Of a stretch of 64,000 bases of DNA, positions 7,494 to 17,796 are shown in pieces. The stretch comes from 21-14-0-10-47-8 sp966211795 (GTDB taxonomy: Bacteria; Bdellovibrionota; Bdellovibrionia; Bdellovibrionales; Bdellovibrionaceae): assembly GCA_966211795.1 (NCBI GenBank), contig CBIHNW010000024.1, forward strand, positions 11,396 to 75,395, in the 5' to 3' direction. Under the pieces are notes generated by a model. The model was not told the origin of the DNA. It did not search any database and saw only the letters and a program-made list of their open reading frames with translations. A program made the position numbers and the translations under genes. Each line of letters begins with the position of its first letter. Position 1 is the first letter of the stretch.

Positions 7494-9170
7494 ATGTCTT
7501 CAATCACGCCAGCCGAACGTTCACGACAAACGGATGAAATTCGCAGTCAGCGCGAAGAAAACCAGAATCGCGAAGCTGAAGAGACCAAGAAGCACAAACG
7601 CGAAGTTCGTCGTTTGAATCAAAAGCATGATGAAGAGATTGACGAGCTCAAAAAGAACTACGAATCACAGATTCAAAATCTTCGTGAACGCTCGAGCGAC
7701 CAGCTGAGCGAAAAAGATCAATCCAATCTCGCCAAAATTGAAAAGCTGCGCTCGATGTACACCGAATCCCTGCGAAAACGCACGGACGAAACCGAGAATA
7801 AGCGTGGAGCCGAAAAAGAAGTGTACCGCAGTCAGATGGCCAAAGAGCGCCAAATCAACGAACAACAGCGCGACGGTTTGAAGCAAAATTTCGACAATTC
7901 GCTGGCCGATAAAAGTCGTGAATTTGAATCCTACGGCCAGCGCGCCCGCGAAGAGATGCAGGGAGCGATCGCGAAAAACGCGGACAAGCTCGAGAAAAAG
8001 CATCAAACCGAAGTGCGCGCGATCTCAGAAGATCGTGACAATCGCTTGGTGCAAAGCGAGCGAAACTCGAAGGCGACAAAGTCTTCGCTGGAAAATAAAT
8101 TGAAAGATCAAGAAGCGCAACAGCGCCTTGAAAACGAGCGTCGGGATGCGAATTGGCGAAATGCATATTCGTCTAAAGAGCGTCAGATGGACGAACTGAT
8201 GACCGGTCGGGCGGAAGAGCTCAAGTTTGCGCGCGAGAAGATGCAAAATAACTATGATAAAAAAGTCGAAGACAAAATCGGGGAACTTGAGGACGCGAGA
8301 AAAACTCTGAAAGAGCAGGCCACGGATCGCATCGAGCACGAAGTTCGATCGGCGGAAAGCGAGAACTTGCGTTTGAAGAATAACAATCTCGTCGACATGA
8401 TGACGACCAAGCGCCTGCGCGATCTCGAGCGTGATCACGTGATCATGGATTATGAAAATCGCATGGATAAGCTCGCGGCCTCGAAGGACGGCCTGGTTGA
8501 AAAGTCGAAAGAAGTGAATCAAGAGAGAATTTCCAATGCCAACCGCAAAAACGAAGAGATTTTGTCGGAAGCCTCAAGGCGTTTCAAGAGTGATCAAATG
8601 ATATCCAACGAGCGCCATCGCGAAGATCGCGATCGCCTCGAGGTTGAGCATAAAACTCAGCTTCAGCATGTGGCCTCACGCAGTGATGACCGGGTCGGTA
8701 AGCTCATCAAGACAACGTCCGAAGCGCAGCGCGTGCAAGATCGATATCATTCTGAAAATATCAATGCCTTGAAGGATTCTTATCAAGGCGAGCTCGCGAA
8801 TCAGCGGGAAGCTCAGATGGAGCAGCTCAAGAACACATACTTGCGCATGGATGACCGTCTGCGATCGACCGAAGACAAGCATGCCAAGCGATTGGAAGAA
8901 GTCGTTAACAATTACGAAACCAAGATCAACCAGTTGCAAGAGCAACAGCAAAAAGATCTGCAGCGGCAAAGCGAAATCTATGAATCTCGCATGGCCGTGA
9001 CGAAAAAGCAGATGGATCAAGAGCAAAAATCGCACGAAATGAAGATTGACGGCAAAGTGAGTCAGCTGCAGGATCAACACGAACGTGAAATTGATCGGCT
9101 CGAAAAGCGACATCAGGAACAGATGGCGTCGCTGGCCCAAAAACTGAACTATTACCGGAAAAACACTTAA
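7494..9170 (+). CDS. long coiled-coil protein, 558 residues
   Basis: A nearly uninterrupted coiled coil from residue 10 to the end, very rich in Glu, Lys, Arg, Gln and Asp and poor in Pro and Gly. There is no signal peptide or membrane segment. The start at 7494 is set by GGGGAGGA five bases upstream, not by the ATG at 7458. The stop is three bases before the pyruvate kinase start, so the two genes are probably one transcript. It resembles filament-forming or scaffold proteins; a specific family cannot be claimed because coiled coils match one another by composition alone. Confidence 0.75.
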   Translation: MSSITPAERSRQTDEIRSQREENQNREAEETKKHKREVRRLNQKHDEEIDELKKNYESQIQNLRERSSDQLSEKDQSNLAKIEKLRSMYTESLRKRTDETENKRGAEKEVYRSQMAKERQINEQQRDGLKQNFDNSLADKSREFESYGQRAREEMQGAIAKNADKLEKKHQTEVRAISEDRDNRLVQSERNSKATKSSLENKLKDQEAQQRLENERRDANWRNAYSSKERQMDELMTGRAEELKFAREKMQNNYDKKVEDKIGELEDARKTLKEQATDRIEHEVRSAESENLRLKNNNLVDMMTTKRLRDLERDHVIMDYENRMDKLAASKDGLVEKSKEVNQERISNANRKNEEILSEASRRFKSDQMISNERHREDRDRLEVEHKTQLQHVASRSDDRVGKLIKTTSEAQRVQDRYHSENINALKDSYQGELANQREAQMEQLKNTYLRMDDRLRSTEDKHAKRLEEVVNNYETKINQLQEQQQKDLQRQSEIYESRMAVTKKQMDQEQKSHEMKIDGKVSQLQDQHEREIDRLEKRHQEQMASLAQKLNYYRKNT

Positions 9171-9173
9171 TAT

Positions 9174-10655
9174 ATGCTAGTCAACCGCCGCGCTAAAATC
9201 GTCGCCACCATCGGTCCTGCCACCCAATCCGAAGAGGCTTTAGAGAAAGCCATTCGGGCGGGGATGAACGTGGCCCGTCTTAATTTTTCTCATGGCACTC
9301 ATGAAGGTCATCTCAAGGTGATTCAAAATCTGCGCAAACTCTCAAAAGAGCTGCGAGCACCGGTGACCATATTGCAGGATCTGCAGGGACCCAAAATCCG
9401 CGTCGGCAAATTTGAAAAAGGATCGATCGAGTTGGTTCCGGGATCTAAAGTCACGATCACGATGAAGAAAGTGATGGGAACAGACGGCTTGATTCCTTCG
9501 GATTTTCCGGAGCTCGCGCAGAGCGTGAAAAAAGACAGCCGCATTCTTCTGGATGACGGACTTTTGGAGCTGAATGTGCTCTCCGTCGAAGGCGATGAGG
9601 TTTTTTGCGAAGTGATTTACGGTGGCATTCTGAAAGACCGTAAGGGCATGAACGTACCCGGAGTTTTATTGGCCGTTGATTGCCTGACCGAGAAAGATTT
9701 AAAAGATCTTGAATTTGGTTTGGCCAATCAGGTGGATGTGGTGGCGCTCAGTTTCGTTCGTCATGCCAAGGATATTCGAAAGCTGCGGGAAATTGTCGAC
9801 GCCAAACATCCGGCCGCGAAAATTTGCGCCAAAATTGAAATGCTGGAAGCCATTGAAAATCTGGAAGAAATCGTACGTCTATCGGACATCATCATGGTGG
9901 CGCGTGGAGATCTGGCCGTCGAGATTGGTCAGGCGCGTCTGCCCGGGATTCAAAAGCAGATCATCACGCTGGCCAATCAATTGAATAAGCCGGTGATCAC
10001 CGCGACCCAGATGCTGGATTCGATGGTCGAAAATCCAAGACCCACACGTGCGGAGATCACCGACGTTGCGAATGCGGTTTTGGATGGCTCGGACGCTTTG
10101 ATGTTGTCGGCCGAAAGTGCGAGCGGAAAATATCCGTTCAAGTGCATTCGGACCATGCACGAAATCATCATCGAGGTTGAAGATAAGGTCGAAAAATTTT
10201 ATAAGATTTCCCTGCAGAACGAATTTCTCAGTCCCGCCAACGCCATTGGGGCCAGCGCCTCGCTGAGCGCAATGAAAATTGATGCCAAGGTGATTGTCTG
10301 TTTAACTTCGACGGGAAAAACCGCGAATATCATTTCTGGATTTCGCCCGAAAGCGCGCATCGTTGCGGTCACTGATCAGATTGAAACTTTGAATCGGTTG
10401 GAAATTATTTGGGGTCTGCAAACGCTCTCGATTCGACCTTACTCGAATCTGGAACAAGTGGTCGAGCAAGTCGAAAAAGTTCTGATTCAATATGGCCTGG
10501 CGAAAACCGGTGATAAAGTGGTGATGACTTACGGTCAGCCGATTTATGACGGGACAAAGACGAACACCGTCTATATTTTCACCTTGGGTGGAGATCGGTA
10601 CGAGCGGCTTCCGGACGATCAAGTCCCGCTTCGCTGCCAAATCGAGAAGTTTTAA
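9174..10655 (+). CDS. pyk: pyruvate kinase
   Basis: A 493-residue enzyme of the usual length; converts phosphoenolpyruvate and ADP to pyruvate and ATP in the last step of glycolysis. Visible signatures: KIVATIGPATQS and RLNFSHG at the N-terminus, LQDLQGPKIRVG at the start of the B domain, CAKIEMLEAIENLEEI with the catalytic lysine, MVARGDLAVEIG, and TATQMLDSM with the NPRPTRAE metal/substrate loop. The C-terminal allosteric domain is present (from about residue 360). It begins three bases after the coiled-coil gene and lacks a strong ribosome site of its own, which suggests translational coupling. Confidence 0.97.
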   Translation: MLVNRRAKIVATIGPATQSEEALEKAIRAGMNVARLNFSHGTHEGHLKVIQNLRKLSKELRAPVTILQDLQGPKIRVGKFEKGSIELVPGSKVTITMKKVMGTDGLIPSDFPELAQSVKKDSRILLDDGLLELNVLSVEGDEVFCEVIYGGILKDRKGMNVPGVLLAVDCLTEKDLKDLEFGLANQVDVVALSFVRHAKDIRKLREIVDAKHPAAKICAKIEMLEAIENLEEIVRLSDIIMVARGDLAVEIGQARLPGIQKQIITLANQLNKPVITATQMLDSMVENPRPTRAEITDVANAVLDGSDALMLSAESASGKYPFKCIRTMHEIIIEVEDKVEKFYKISLQNEFLSPANAIGASASLSAMKIDAKVIVCLTSTGKTANIISGFRPKARIVAVTDQIETLNRLEIIWGLQTLSIRPYSNLEQVVEQVEKVLIQYGLAKTGDKVVMTYGQPIYDGTKTNTVYIFTLGGDRYERLPDDQVPLRCQIEKF

Positions 10656-10671
10656 TTTTTAAGCCGAATTC

Positions 10672-11853
10672 TTAATTGAAATCAAGCGCGACGACCGTGA
10701 TGTCGTCCGCAAGCGGCGCGGATTTTGCCAAATCATCTGATTGCTGTAAAAGCTTATCCAGAAATTCCTGCTGCGCGCGCGGGTGATCCACGTGCGCTTG
10801 CAGCAGCATTTTATTAAAGCCACGTTCGTTCAGCATATTGCCATCCAGATCCAAACGTTCCGTCAATCCATCGGTCAATAAGACCAAGCGTGTATTGGCG
10901 GCGGCGGTCAGCTCGGTCAACACCAGTTTTTTCGCGACTGCGCCCAGTGGAGCCGAGGTGGTGCCCGTCAGGTAATGCAGAGTCTTCCAGGACAGTCCCG
11001 ATGTTTCGCTGGGTAAAAGCACGGCTGGGAGATGGCTGGCGTTGATGTAGCGCATTTTTCGGGTGGTGAGATGAACTTCGACCAGAAAAGCGCTCATCGT
11101 GACTTTGCCACCAGAACATTTTTGCAGCGCATGTGAAAGTGTGGTGTAAACATTTTCGATTCCGATCGAGGCATTGTCTTCGATGGCCGCAATCGCCGAG
11201 CGGGCCGCGCTCGTGATAAGCGCGGCGGCGGCCCCGTGTCCGGTGGCGTCCCCGATCAAAGCGAAAGCTTTATCGGCGCAGGTCCAATGCCACCACCAAT
11301 CGCCACCGCATTCGCTGGCCGAGCGATACTGACCGCCGATCTGCACCCATTGATAAGTCGCTTCTTTGTTTTTTGGAAAAAGACTCTCCTGAACGTGGCG
11401 CGCGTCTTCCAATTCGGATTGCATGCGCGCTTTTTCGGTGGTCTCTGATAATATTCCACGCTCGAGAAATTTAAACACCAGGCTTCCGCATTGAATCTGA
11501 TCATTGTTTTTAAGAGCTTGCGCCTGATTGGGAACCAACTTTTTCCCGTCAATCAAAGTTTTATTGGTCGACCCCAAATCGGTGATGGTCACCGAAGTTT
11601 TGGTCAGATCAATCCGTGCGTGACTTTTGCTGAGACTGGCTTCGCCCAGCTGAATATCGGCATCCAGGCTGCGCCCGATCAGCATGGTCGGTCGGTCGAT
11701 AACCCACTGTTTACCCATCTTGTCGGGTGGCCCGACCAGCAAAACCAAGCAGGGCGGAACGCGGTAATCCGCTTCAACCTTGATGGGCTTGGTGTTGGCC
11801 GTGAAGACATTCGTCTTTTCTGAGATGTCGTGGTTGTCGTCGCCTGATGACAT
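10672..11853 (-). CDS. FHA-domain SpoIIE-type protein phosphatase
   Basis: A 393-residue signalling protein. The FHA domain (about residues 35-130) has the phosphothreonine-binding residues GR at 60-61, SKSH at 75-78 and the STN of GSTN at 95-97. The PPM/SpoIIE phosphatase domain (about 145-393) has metal ligands in ECGGDWW (D185), GDATGHG (D202) and the C-terminal ADDITVVALD. Such proteins dephosphorylate Ser/Thr sites, often on STAS proteins, and the FHA part docks to a phosphorylated partner. It is cytoplasmic. It lies downstream of the cyclic-nucleotide-binding gene on the same strand, with 156 bp between. The STAS protein at the left edge is a possible but unproven substrate. Confidence 0.92.
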   Translation of the reverse strand: MSSGDDNHDISEKTNVFTANTKPIKVEADYRVPPCLVLLVGPPDKMGKQWVIDRPTMLIGRSLDADIQLGEASLSKSHARIDLTKTSVTITDLGSTNKTLIDGKKLVPNQAQALKNNDQIQCGSLVFKFLERGILSETTEKARMQSELEDARHVQESLFPKNKEATYQWVQIGGQYRSASECGGDWWWHWTCADKAFALIGDATGHGAAAALITSAARSAIAAIEDNASIGIENVYTTLSHALQKCSGGKVTMSAFLVEVHLTTRKMRYINASHLPAVLLPSETSGLSWKTLHYLTGTTSAPLGAVAKKLVLTELTAAANTRLVLLTDGLTERLDLDGNMLNERGFNKMLLQAHVDHPRAQQEFLDKLLQQSDDLAKSAPLADDITVVALDFN

Positions 11854-12009
11854 ATATGAATATTAACTGAATCATCGGAAGTCGACTATTCAATTTTGCG
11901 GGACCAGGAGCGATTCTTTTTCAGCCGAAGGTGACGGTGAAATGGTCTCAAATTAAAGACGACTCAATTGGCAGGGGAGGATTGTGGCGCCAAAGTCGAG
12001 GCAGGTATT

Positions 12010-13008
12010 TTACCGGCGGACCTTCGTGAGGGTGTAGATGATTTCCCAAAATGGCGTGACTTTTTCCAGCTCTTCGATCGGGGCGGCGACGGTGACGATT
12101 CCGCCTTCTTCCATCATGGGTTCGCTAACTAATTTTTTCTCGACCAAGGATTGCACTTCTTCCGTCTTGATGACGTATCCCAGCTCTTTCATGGATTCAT
12201 TTTGCATATTGGTGAGATTGATTTTGACCATCCCCTTGGCGTCCTTCGGGACCGTCTTGGCAAAATGCAAAAGACCTTTTAATATTTTAAGTTCCTCTTC
12301 CTTAACGACCACGCGGTCTGATTCTTTCTTGAAAAGCCAGTCGTTGTACCACTCGGCGAAGGCGAAAAGAAAATCCGGTTTATAGATGATGATCTTTTGT
12401 CGGCCATCACCGGTGTCTTCGACTTTCATGAACTGTAGGTCCGAGAGCACGCTCATCATTTTTTGCATTTTGTGCGTCGGCTCTTGAAACACCTGAATCG
12501 TATAGTTGCGAAGCAGATTGCCGTTGACCAAAAGTCCTTTGTCTTCGTCGCTTTGCTTTCCGTATTTGTGGCCGACCAGGCACAGGATCGAAATCAGTTT
12601 CGTGATCGTGTGCGGAGGGAAAAGATCGTCTTCGCTGACTTCGTTTTTCTCGAGCTGCTTGATGCGTTGATTGGCATTTCGCAAATGATCATTCACGGTG
12701 CGCATGATGGCTTTGCACCACTCTGGGAAGTTTTGAAACTGTGCGTGCAGGGCCTTGTAGGGAAGTGCGATGACTTCGGAATCCTTCAGCGCTTTAACGG
12801 ACGCCGAGCGAGGTTTGTTATCAAAAAATGCCATTTCCCCAACCATCGCGCCGGGACCAATCTCTGCCAACATGATTTCCGAAGTTTGCTTCGTTTTGAC
12901 GACGGCAAATTTGCCGCTTTTGATGACGTACATGGCATCAGGCGGGTCGCCTTCGCGAAAAAGGTAATGATCCTTTTCGATTTTTTTAGGTCCATTGGTG
13001 GATGACAT
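12010..13008 (-). CDS. cyclic-nucleotide-binding-domain protein without a recognisable DNA-binding domain
   Basis: A 332-residue protein. Residues about 10-125 form a Crp-type cNMP-binding domain with the phosphate-binding cassette GEMAFFDNKPRSASV, including the Arg that contacts the cyclic phosphate. The remaining 200 residues are mixed helix and strand; I see no Crp-type helix-turn-helix or catalytic domain. It may be a regulator acting through protein contacts or carry a divergent winged helix. The start is ATG 13008 or GTG 13011; neither has a strong ribosome site. It lies upstream of the FHA phosphatase. Confidence 0.8.
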   Translation of the reverse strand: MSSTNGPKKIEKDHYLFREGDPPDAMYVIKSGKFAVVKTKQTSEIMLAEIGPGAMVGEMAFFDNKPRSASVKALKDSEVIALPYKALHAQFQNFPEWCKAIMRTVNDHLRNANQRIKQLEKNEVSEDDLFPPHTITKLISILCLVGHKYGKQSDEDKGLLVNGNLLRNYTIQVFQEPTHKMQKMMSVLSDLQFMKVEDTGDGRQKIIIYKPDFLFAFAEWYNDWLFKKESDRVVVKEEELKILKGLLHFAKTVPKDAKGMVKINLTNMQNESMKELGYVIKTEEVQSLVEKKLVSEPMMEEGGIVTVAAPIEELEKVTPFWEIIYTLTKVRR

Positions 13009-13165
13009 CACTGCAATTTTAACAATCGGTGGGACTCAAGTCTAAATAAAGCCTCAGCGGGCCGTCAGACTTGGACCGAGGTCTGACTCGGTCAGCTAAT
13101 GATTGTACTGAGCGAAGGTCCTGTTCTAGGATGCTCGACGTCAAAAAAATATGAAGGAGAACCAA

Positions 13166-13621
13166 ATGAAAAAATTAATGACAACTTTGACAGTTCTGAT
13201 GACAGCGGCGACTGCAGTGGCTGGCTGCCCAACTTACAACGTAACTTATGCCTGTAAGAACGACAGCATGGAGCAGGTGATGAATTTGAAAACGTCCGTG
13301 GTCAATGGTCAGTACCAGTACTCTCTGGATGCAACGACCGTGATCGCTGATGGCGTGACTCGCCCAGTAGATTTTCAAGGCGGACTTTACAATATCAATG
13401 CTGTTTGCAGCGATGAAAAAGTCACCGTCAAAATCCAATTGCCTGGCGGCCAAGGCGACAACGAAGCTTGCGGCGCTCAAAAATGGGATCTGTATTACAC
13501 TCTGAATTTCCATCCAAATGGCATCAACTTCACCGAAAGCCACTCTTCAGCAACAGTTTGCGAAGACGGCAAATCGATTCCATCAGGTGACGACTCAACA
13601 ATGGAATGCGTCCTGCAGTAA
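13166..13621 (+). CDS. small secreted cysteine-containing protein
   Basis: A 151-residue precursor with a signal peptide (MKKLMTTLTVLMTAATAVAG, cut near residue 19-20). The mature part is mainly beta, with six cysteines that could form disulfides in the periplasm. ATG at 13166 has AAGGAG at the right distance; the ATG at 13151 does not. A strong bidirectional terminator follows. The family is unknown. Similar size, cysteine pattern and signal peptides recur in other secreted proteins of this window. Confidence 0.75.
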   Translation: MKKLMTTLTVLMTAATAVAGCPTYNVTYACKNDSMEQVMNLKTSVVNGQYQYSLDATTVIADGVTRPVDFQGGLYNINAVCSDEKVTVKIQLPGGQGDNEACGAQKWDLYYTLNFHPNGINFTESHSSATVCEDGKSIPSGDDSTMECVLQ

Positions 13622-13645
13622 GCAATAGAAACAAAAGTTGAAATG

Positions 13646-13678
13646 AAAAAGCCCGCGATGAAAGCGGGCTTTTTTTTT
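13646..13678. terminator. bidirectional intrinsic terminator
   Basis: Stem GCCCGC (13651-13656) and GCGGGC (13664-13669) with a 7-nt loop, followed by nine T on the plus strand. Five A precede the stem, giving a T-run on the minus strand. It lies between the secreted-protein gene and the convergent gene that ends at 13709, and suits both. Confidence 0.9.
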
Positions 13679-13708
13679 GAAGATTGCTCTGAATTTAGAT
13701 GAGCTGCT

Positions 13709-15295
13709 TTAAGCGGCTTTGGCTTTTGAGCCTTTGATTTCTTTGGCAATTCCTTCGGCTAAAAGCTCCAGAGATTGCAGGCACGCCTTTGTGTCCGCTT
13801 TTTTATCGCCAATCGCCAAAAGCATGCCGATGACGTGATCCTCGACCATGACGGGGGCCACGGTCATAAGTTCCGGAATTTGGGAATTGTTCCATTGATC
13901 GAAAAATTTCTGATTCAGATCATTCGCAATCACGTAGCCGTGAAATGGTTTGTGAGTGCGATGCACAATGCGAAATGGACTTGGTTGCAAAAGGCTCACG
14001 CTACTCACGGCAGGCGTGCTGGGATTAAAATTCTGATCCCATTTCCAAGGTTTCACTTGGTCGCCTGACTTTAATAAAATCATCGCCTTTTGATAGTTCT
14101 CACCGATGCTTGAAAATAATTTTTCAGTCCATGAATCTGTCTGTTCGGGCGAAGCCGAATTCAGAGCTTGAACCGAAATGCGGGTGACTTCGGATTTATC
14201 CGAGCCATCACCTTTCATCAGCACTTCTGACTTGCTCGGGGCGGCACGTTTGGTGGTGGCCAGGGCCGCGCCGTCCAGCGGAGTGAGGTCTTCTTGTTGC
14301 ACGGCCGGTTTTGCAGGCGTGACCTTCACGGTCGCATCCGTCAAAGGTTGCAGTGAGACCAGCGGACTGCTGGTCGCTCCAGTCGCTCCAGTGGCTTCGA
14401 TGTTCACGCCCAAACTGAGATCCAAAAGTTCATTTCCTTCTTCTTCGAGATCGTGGATTTTCGAGTTTTCTTCGGCCGCGGGTTCCTCGTCGGAGGAAGC
14501 TTGCAGAGCCTCTTCAAGAGTTTGTTCTTTGATGGGTTCTTTCGTTTCGACCAGGACCTCGGTTTCGACCGGGTCTAAGACCGGAATTTCGGTCGGTGAG
14601 CTCGAGTCGATTTCGATGGTGAACGATTCGCCTTCAGGTGGCGCCAGGACGGCATCATCAACGGCGAGATCGGGAAGAACTGGAAATTCGATCGCCGCTT
14701 CTTCAGCTCCTTCAACCGAAAGATCCGGAAAGGCCATTTCGACTTCGACCGGTGTTTCCAAATTTGTATCCGCGGCGAAATCTGGCGAAAGTTCAATTTC
14801 ATTTTCCTGCGACGTCACTTCCAGCATTGGTTCGCTGGCAGTCTCATTGACGGGGCCATCGATATGAGTCGCTTCGATTTCCAAAGCGAGACTCGGATCG
14901 GTTTCTGTTTTGACTTCGCCCGGCGGTGCATTCGAGAGATCCAAGGCGAATTCCGCAGGTGGTTCGGTGAAAAGAGGAACGGCCGGGACGGTCTGCAGAT
15001 TTTCGGGTGATGAGAAATGCATCGAATCGCCGTGGCTGCTTGAACTTAAAACGGCTTCGCAATCTTCCCACAACCTTCGCAAAGCTTCGGGATCGCAAAG
15101 AATGAAGACGATTTTGTGGCTGCCTTGCGGAAAATTCGGTGGTGGCTGTAAGCAGCCCACGTAAAGAATATCGGCCCACTCGTAAATCGGAAGAATTTGG
15201 GCGTTCCAGTGAAAGAGCGCCCGCCACTTGGAAAAAAATCCCAAGTCAGGTGCATGCTTGTCGAAAAACTGCGAAGATAAAATTGGTAAACTCAT
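13709..15295 (-). CDS. acidic linker protein with a C-terminal GAF-like domain
   Basis: A 528-residue protein in three parts. An N-terminal globular domain of about 100 residues (SLPILSSQFFDKHAPDLGF...) is followed by a long acidic, Pro- and Ser-rich low-complexity stretch (about 110-390) that is probably disordered. The C-terminal 140 residues (FRIVHRTHKPFHGYVI to VAPVMVEDHVIGMLLAIG) look like a GAF-type sensor fold. ATG 15295 and GTG 15322 are both possible starts; neither has a good ribosome site. No signal peptide. It may be a regulatory adaptor, but no partner is indicated. Confidence 0.65.
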   Translation of the reverse strand: MSLPILSSQFFDKHAPDLGFFSKWRALFHWNAQILPIYEWADILYVGCLQPPPNFPQGSHKIVFILCDPEALRRLWEDCEAVLSSSSHGDSMHFSSPENLQTVPAVPLFTEPPAEFALDLSNAPPGEVKTETDPSLALEIEATHIDGPVNETASEPMLEVTSQENEIELSPDFAADTNLETPVEVEMAFPDLSVEGAEEAAIEFPVLPDLAVDDAVLAPPEGESFTIEIDSSSPTEIPVLDPVETEVLVETKEPIKEQTLEEALQASSDEEPAAEENSKIHDLEEEGNELLDLSLGVNIEATGATGATSSPLVSLQPLTDATVKVTPAKPAVQQEDLTPLDGAALATTKRAAPSKSEVLMKGDGSDKSEVTRISVQALNSASPEQTDSWTEKLFSSIGENYQKAMILLKSGDQVKPWKWDQNFNPSTPAVSSVSLLQPSPFRIVHRTHKPFHGYVIANDLNQKFFDQWNNSQIPELMTVAPVMVEDHVIGMLLAIGDKKADTKACLQSLELLAEGIAKEIKGSKAKAA

Positions 15296-15310
15296 CGCTT
15301 CACTAACATC

Positions 15311-15337
15311 CTTTGCCGACACACCTTTGTCGGCGAA
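15311..15337 (-). promoter_or_regulatory. hairpin just upstream of the acidic GAF-like gene
   Basis: GCCGACA (15315-15321) and TGTCGGC (15328-15334) form a 7-bp inverted repeat, extended to about 10 pairs with a wobble, ending about 16 nt before the ATG at 15295. It could be an operator or a leader hairpin; no T-run follows. If translation began at GTG 15322, the hairpin would lie across the start codon. Confidence 0.35.
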
Positions 15338-15478
15338 ACCCTTGAAAAACCTGAGGATTTCTCACTCTGAGATCGCTTGTGAGCCCCTCCTTTGGTCGAG
15401 TTTTACCTTTGTCTTCTCTGTATTGTGTTTGGGCGCCTGCGCATTGCTTGAGGGGAGGGGTGATTTGTGCTATGAGCC

Positions 15479-16701
15479 ATGGACCAAATCAAAGGACCTA
15501 AGTCTGTGAAACTTGAGAAAAAAATCGGAAAAATATATCTCGATTTTAATGCCACCACGCCATTGGATGAAGAGCTGAAAAAAACTTTGCCAGAAATCTT
15601 GGAAATCAGCGGGAATCCAAGTTCGATCCACTGGGCAGGGCAGGCGTCGAAAACCTTGATGCGCGAATCTCGAAATGCCCTGGCGGAAGCTTTGGCTGTC
15701 TCACCTTTGGAATTGATATTCACGAGCGGTGGCAGTGAGGGCAACAACACGGTTTTGCAAAGCACATTTGAAAAATCCCGCGGCAGCACACGCAACGAAT
15801 TCATCACGACCGGAATCGAGCATCCCAGCATTTTAAAAACTTTGGCCCATTTGAAAAGCCAAGGCGCCGTGGTCCACACGATTGCCGTTGGAAAAAATGG
15901 CGAGCTCGACTGGGAACATTTTGCGAAAGTTTTAAGCGAGCGCACGGCTCTGGTGAGCATGATGCTTGCGAATAACGAAACGGGACTGATTTTGCCGATT
16001 CAAAAAATCGCGTCCATGGCTCATGCCGTGGGTGCAAAGATGCACACCGACGCCGTTCAGGCACTGGGAAAAATTCAGGTGAATCTGTCAGAGCTCGGCG
16101 TGGATTTCGCAAGCTTCTCGTCGCATAAATTCTATGCGCTCAAAGGGAGCGGAGTTCTGTATTCAAAAAAAGGAAATGACCTCAGACCCTTGATCTTCGG
16201 CGGCGGACAAGAGCGCCATCGTCGTGGCGGCACCGAAAATCTTCTTGGCATTTGGGCTTTGGGATTTATGGCGCGAAAGCTTGCCGAAATTCCCGCTCGC
16301 CAGGAAAAAGTTCGCGCCCTTCGCGATCACATGGAGAAAGAAATTTTGAATTTGATTCCAAACGCTCGGGTCACTCAGGCCGCGGCCAATCGCTTACCGA
16401 ATACATCATCTTTGGTTTTGGACGGAGTGGACGGTGAAACTTTGTTGATGTCTTTGGACGTCAAAGGATTTGCCGTGAGCACGGGGGCCGCATGCAGTGC
16501 CGGCAGTCCGGAACCAAGTCCGGGCCTTTTGGCCATGGGGCTCACGCGAGACGAAGCGCAGAGCTCTTTGCGCGTTTCCATGGGTTGGCCGACGACCCTG
16601 GATGATGTTCAGTCCTTCATTTCGACTTTGCACCAAGTGATTTTGCGGCTTCGAAGCCTGCAAACGAAGCACAACGAACCTTTGGTTCAGGAGGCCGTGG
16701 T

Positions 16702-16705
<4 letters not shown>
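15479..16705 (+). CDS. cysteine desulfurase, NifS/IscS type
   Basis: A 408-residue PLP enzyme that removes sulfur from cysteine as an enzyme persulfide. The PLP lysine is K217 in SSHKFYALKG; the catalytic cysteine is C339 in the GAACSAGSPEPS loop, a class I arrangement. The N-terminal IYLDFNATTPLD is typical, and homologues start near it, so GTG at 15506 (AAAGGA upstream) is an alternative to the ATG used here. Its ATGA overlap with mnmA argues that it supplies sulfur for tRNA 2-thiouridine. No iscU or iscA is nearby, so a role in general Fe-S assembly remains possible. Confidence 0.93.

Positions 16706-17792
<1,087 letters not shown>

Positions 17793-17796
<4 letters not shown>

Noticed and set aside
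14178..14867. 229-codon Ser/Thr-rich frame opposite the acidic protein
   Set aside because: It arises from the complement of the low-complexity acidic codons; no ribosome site.
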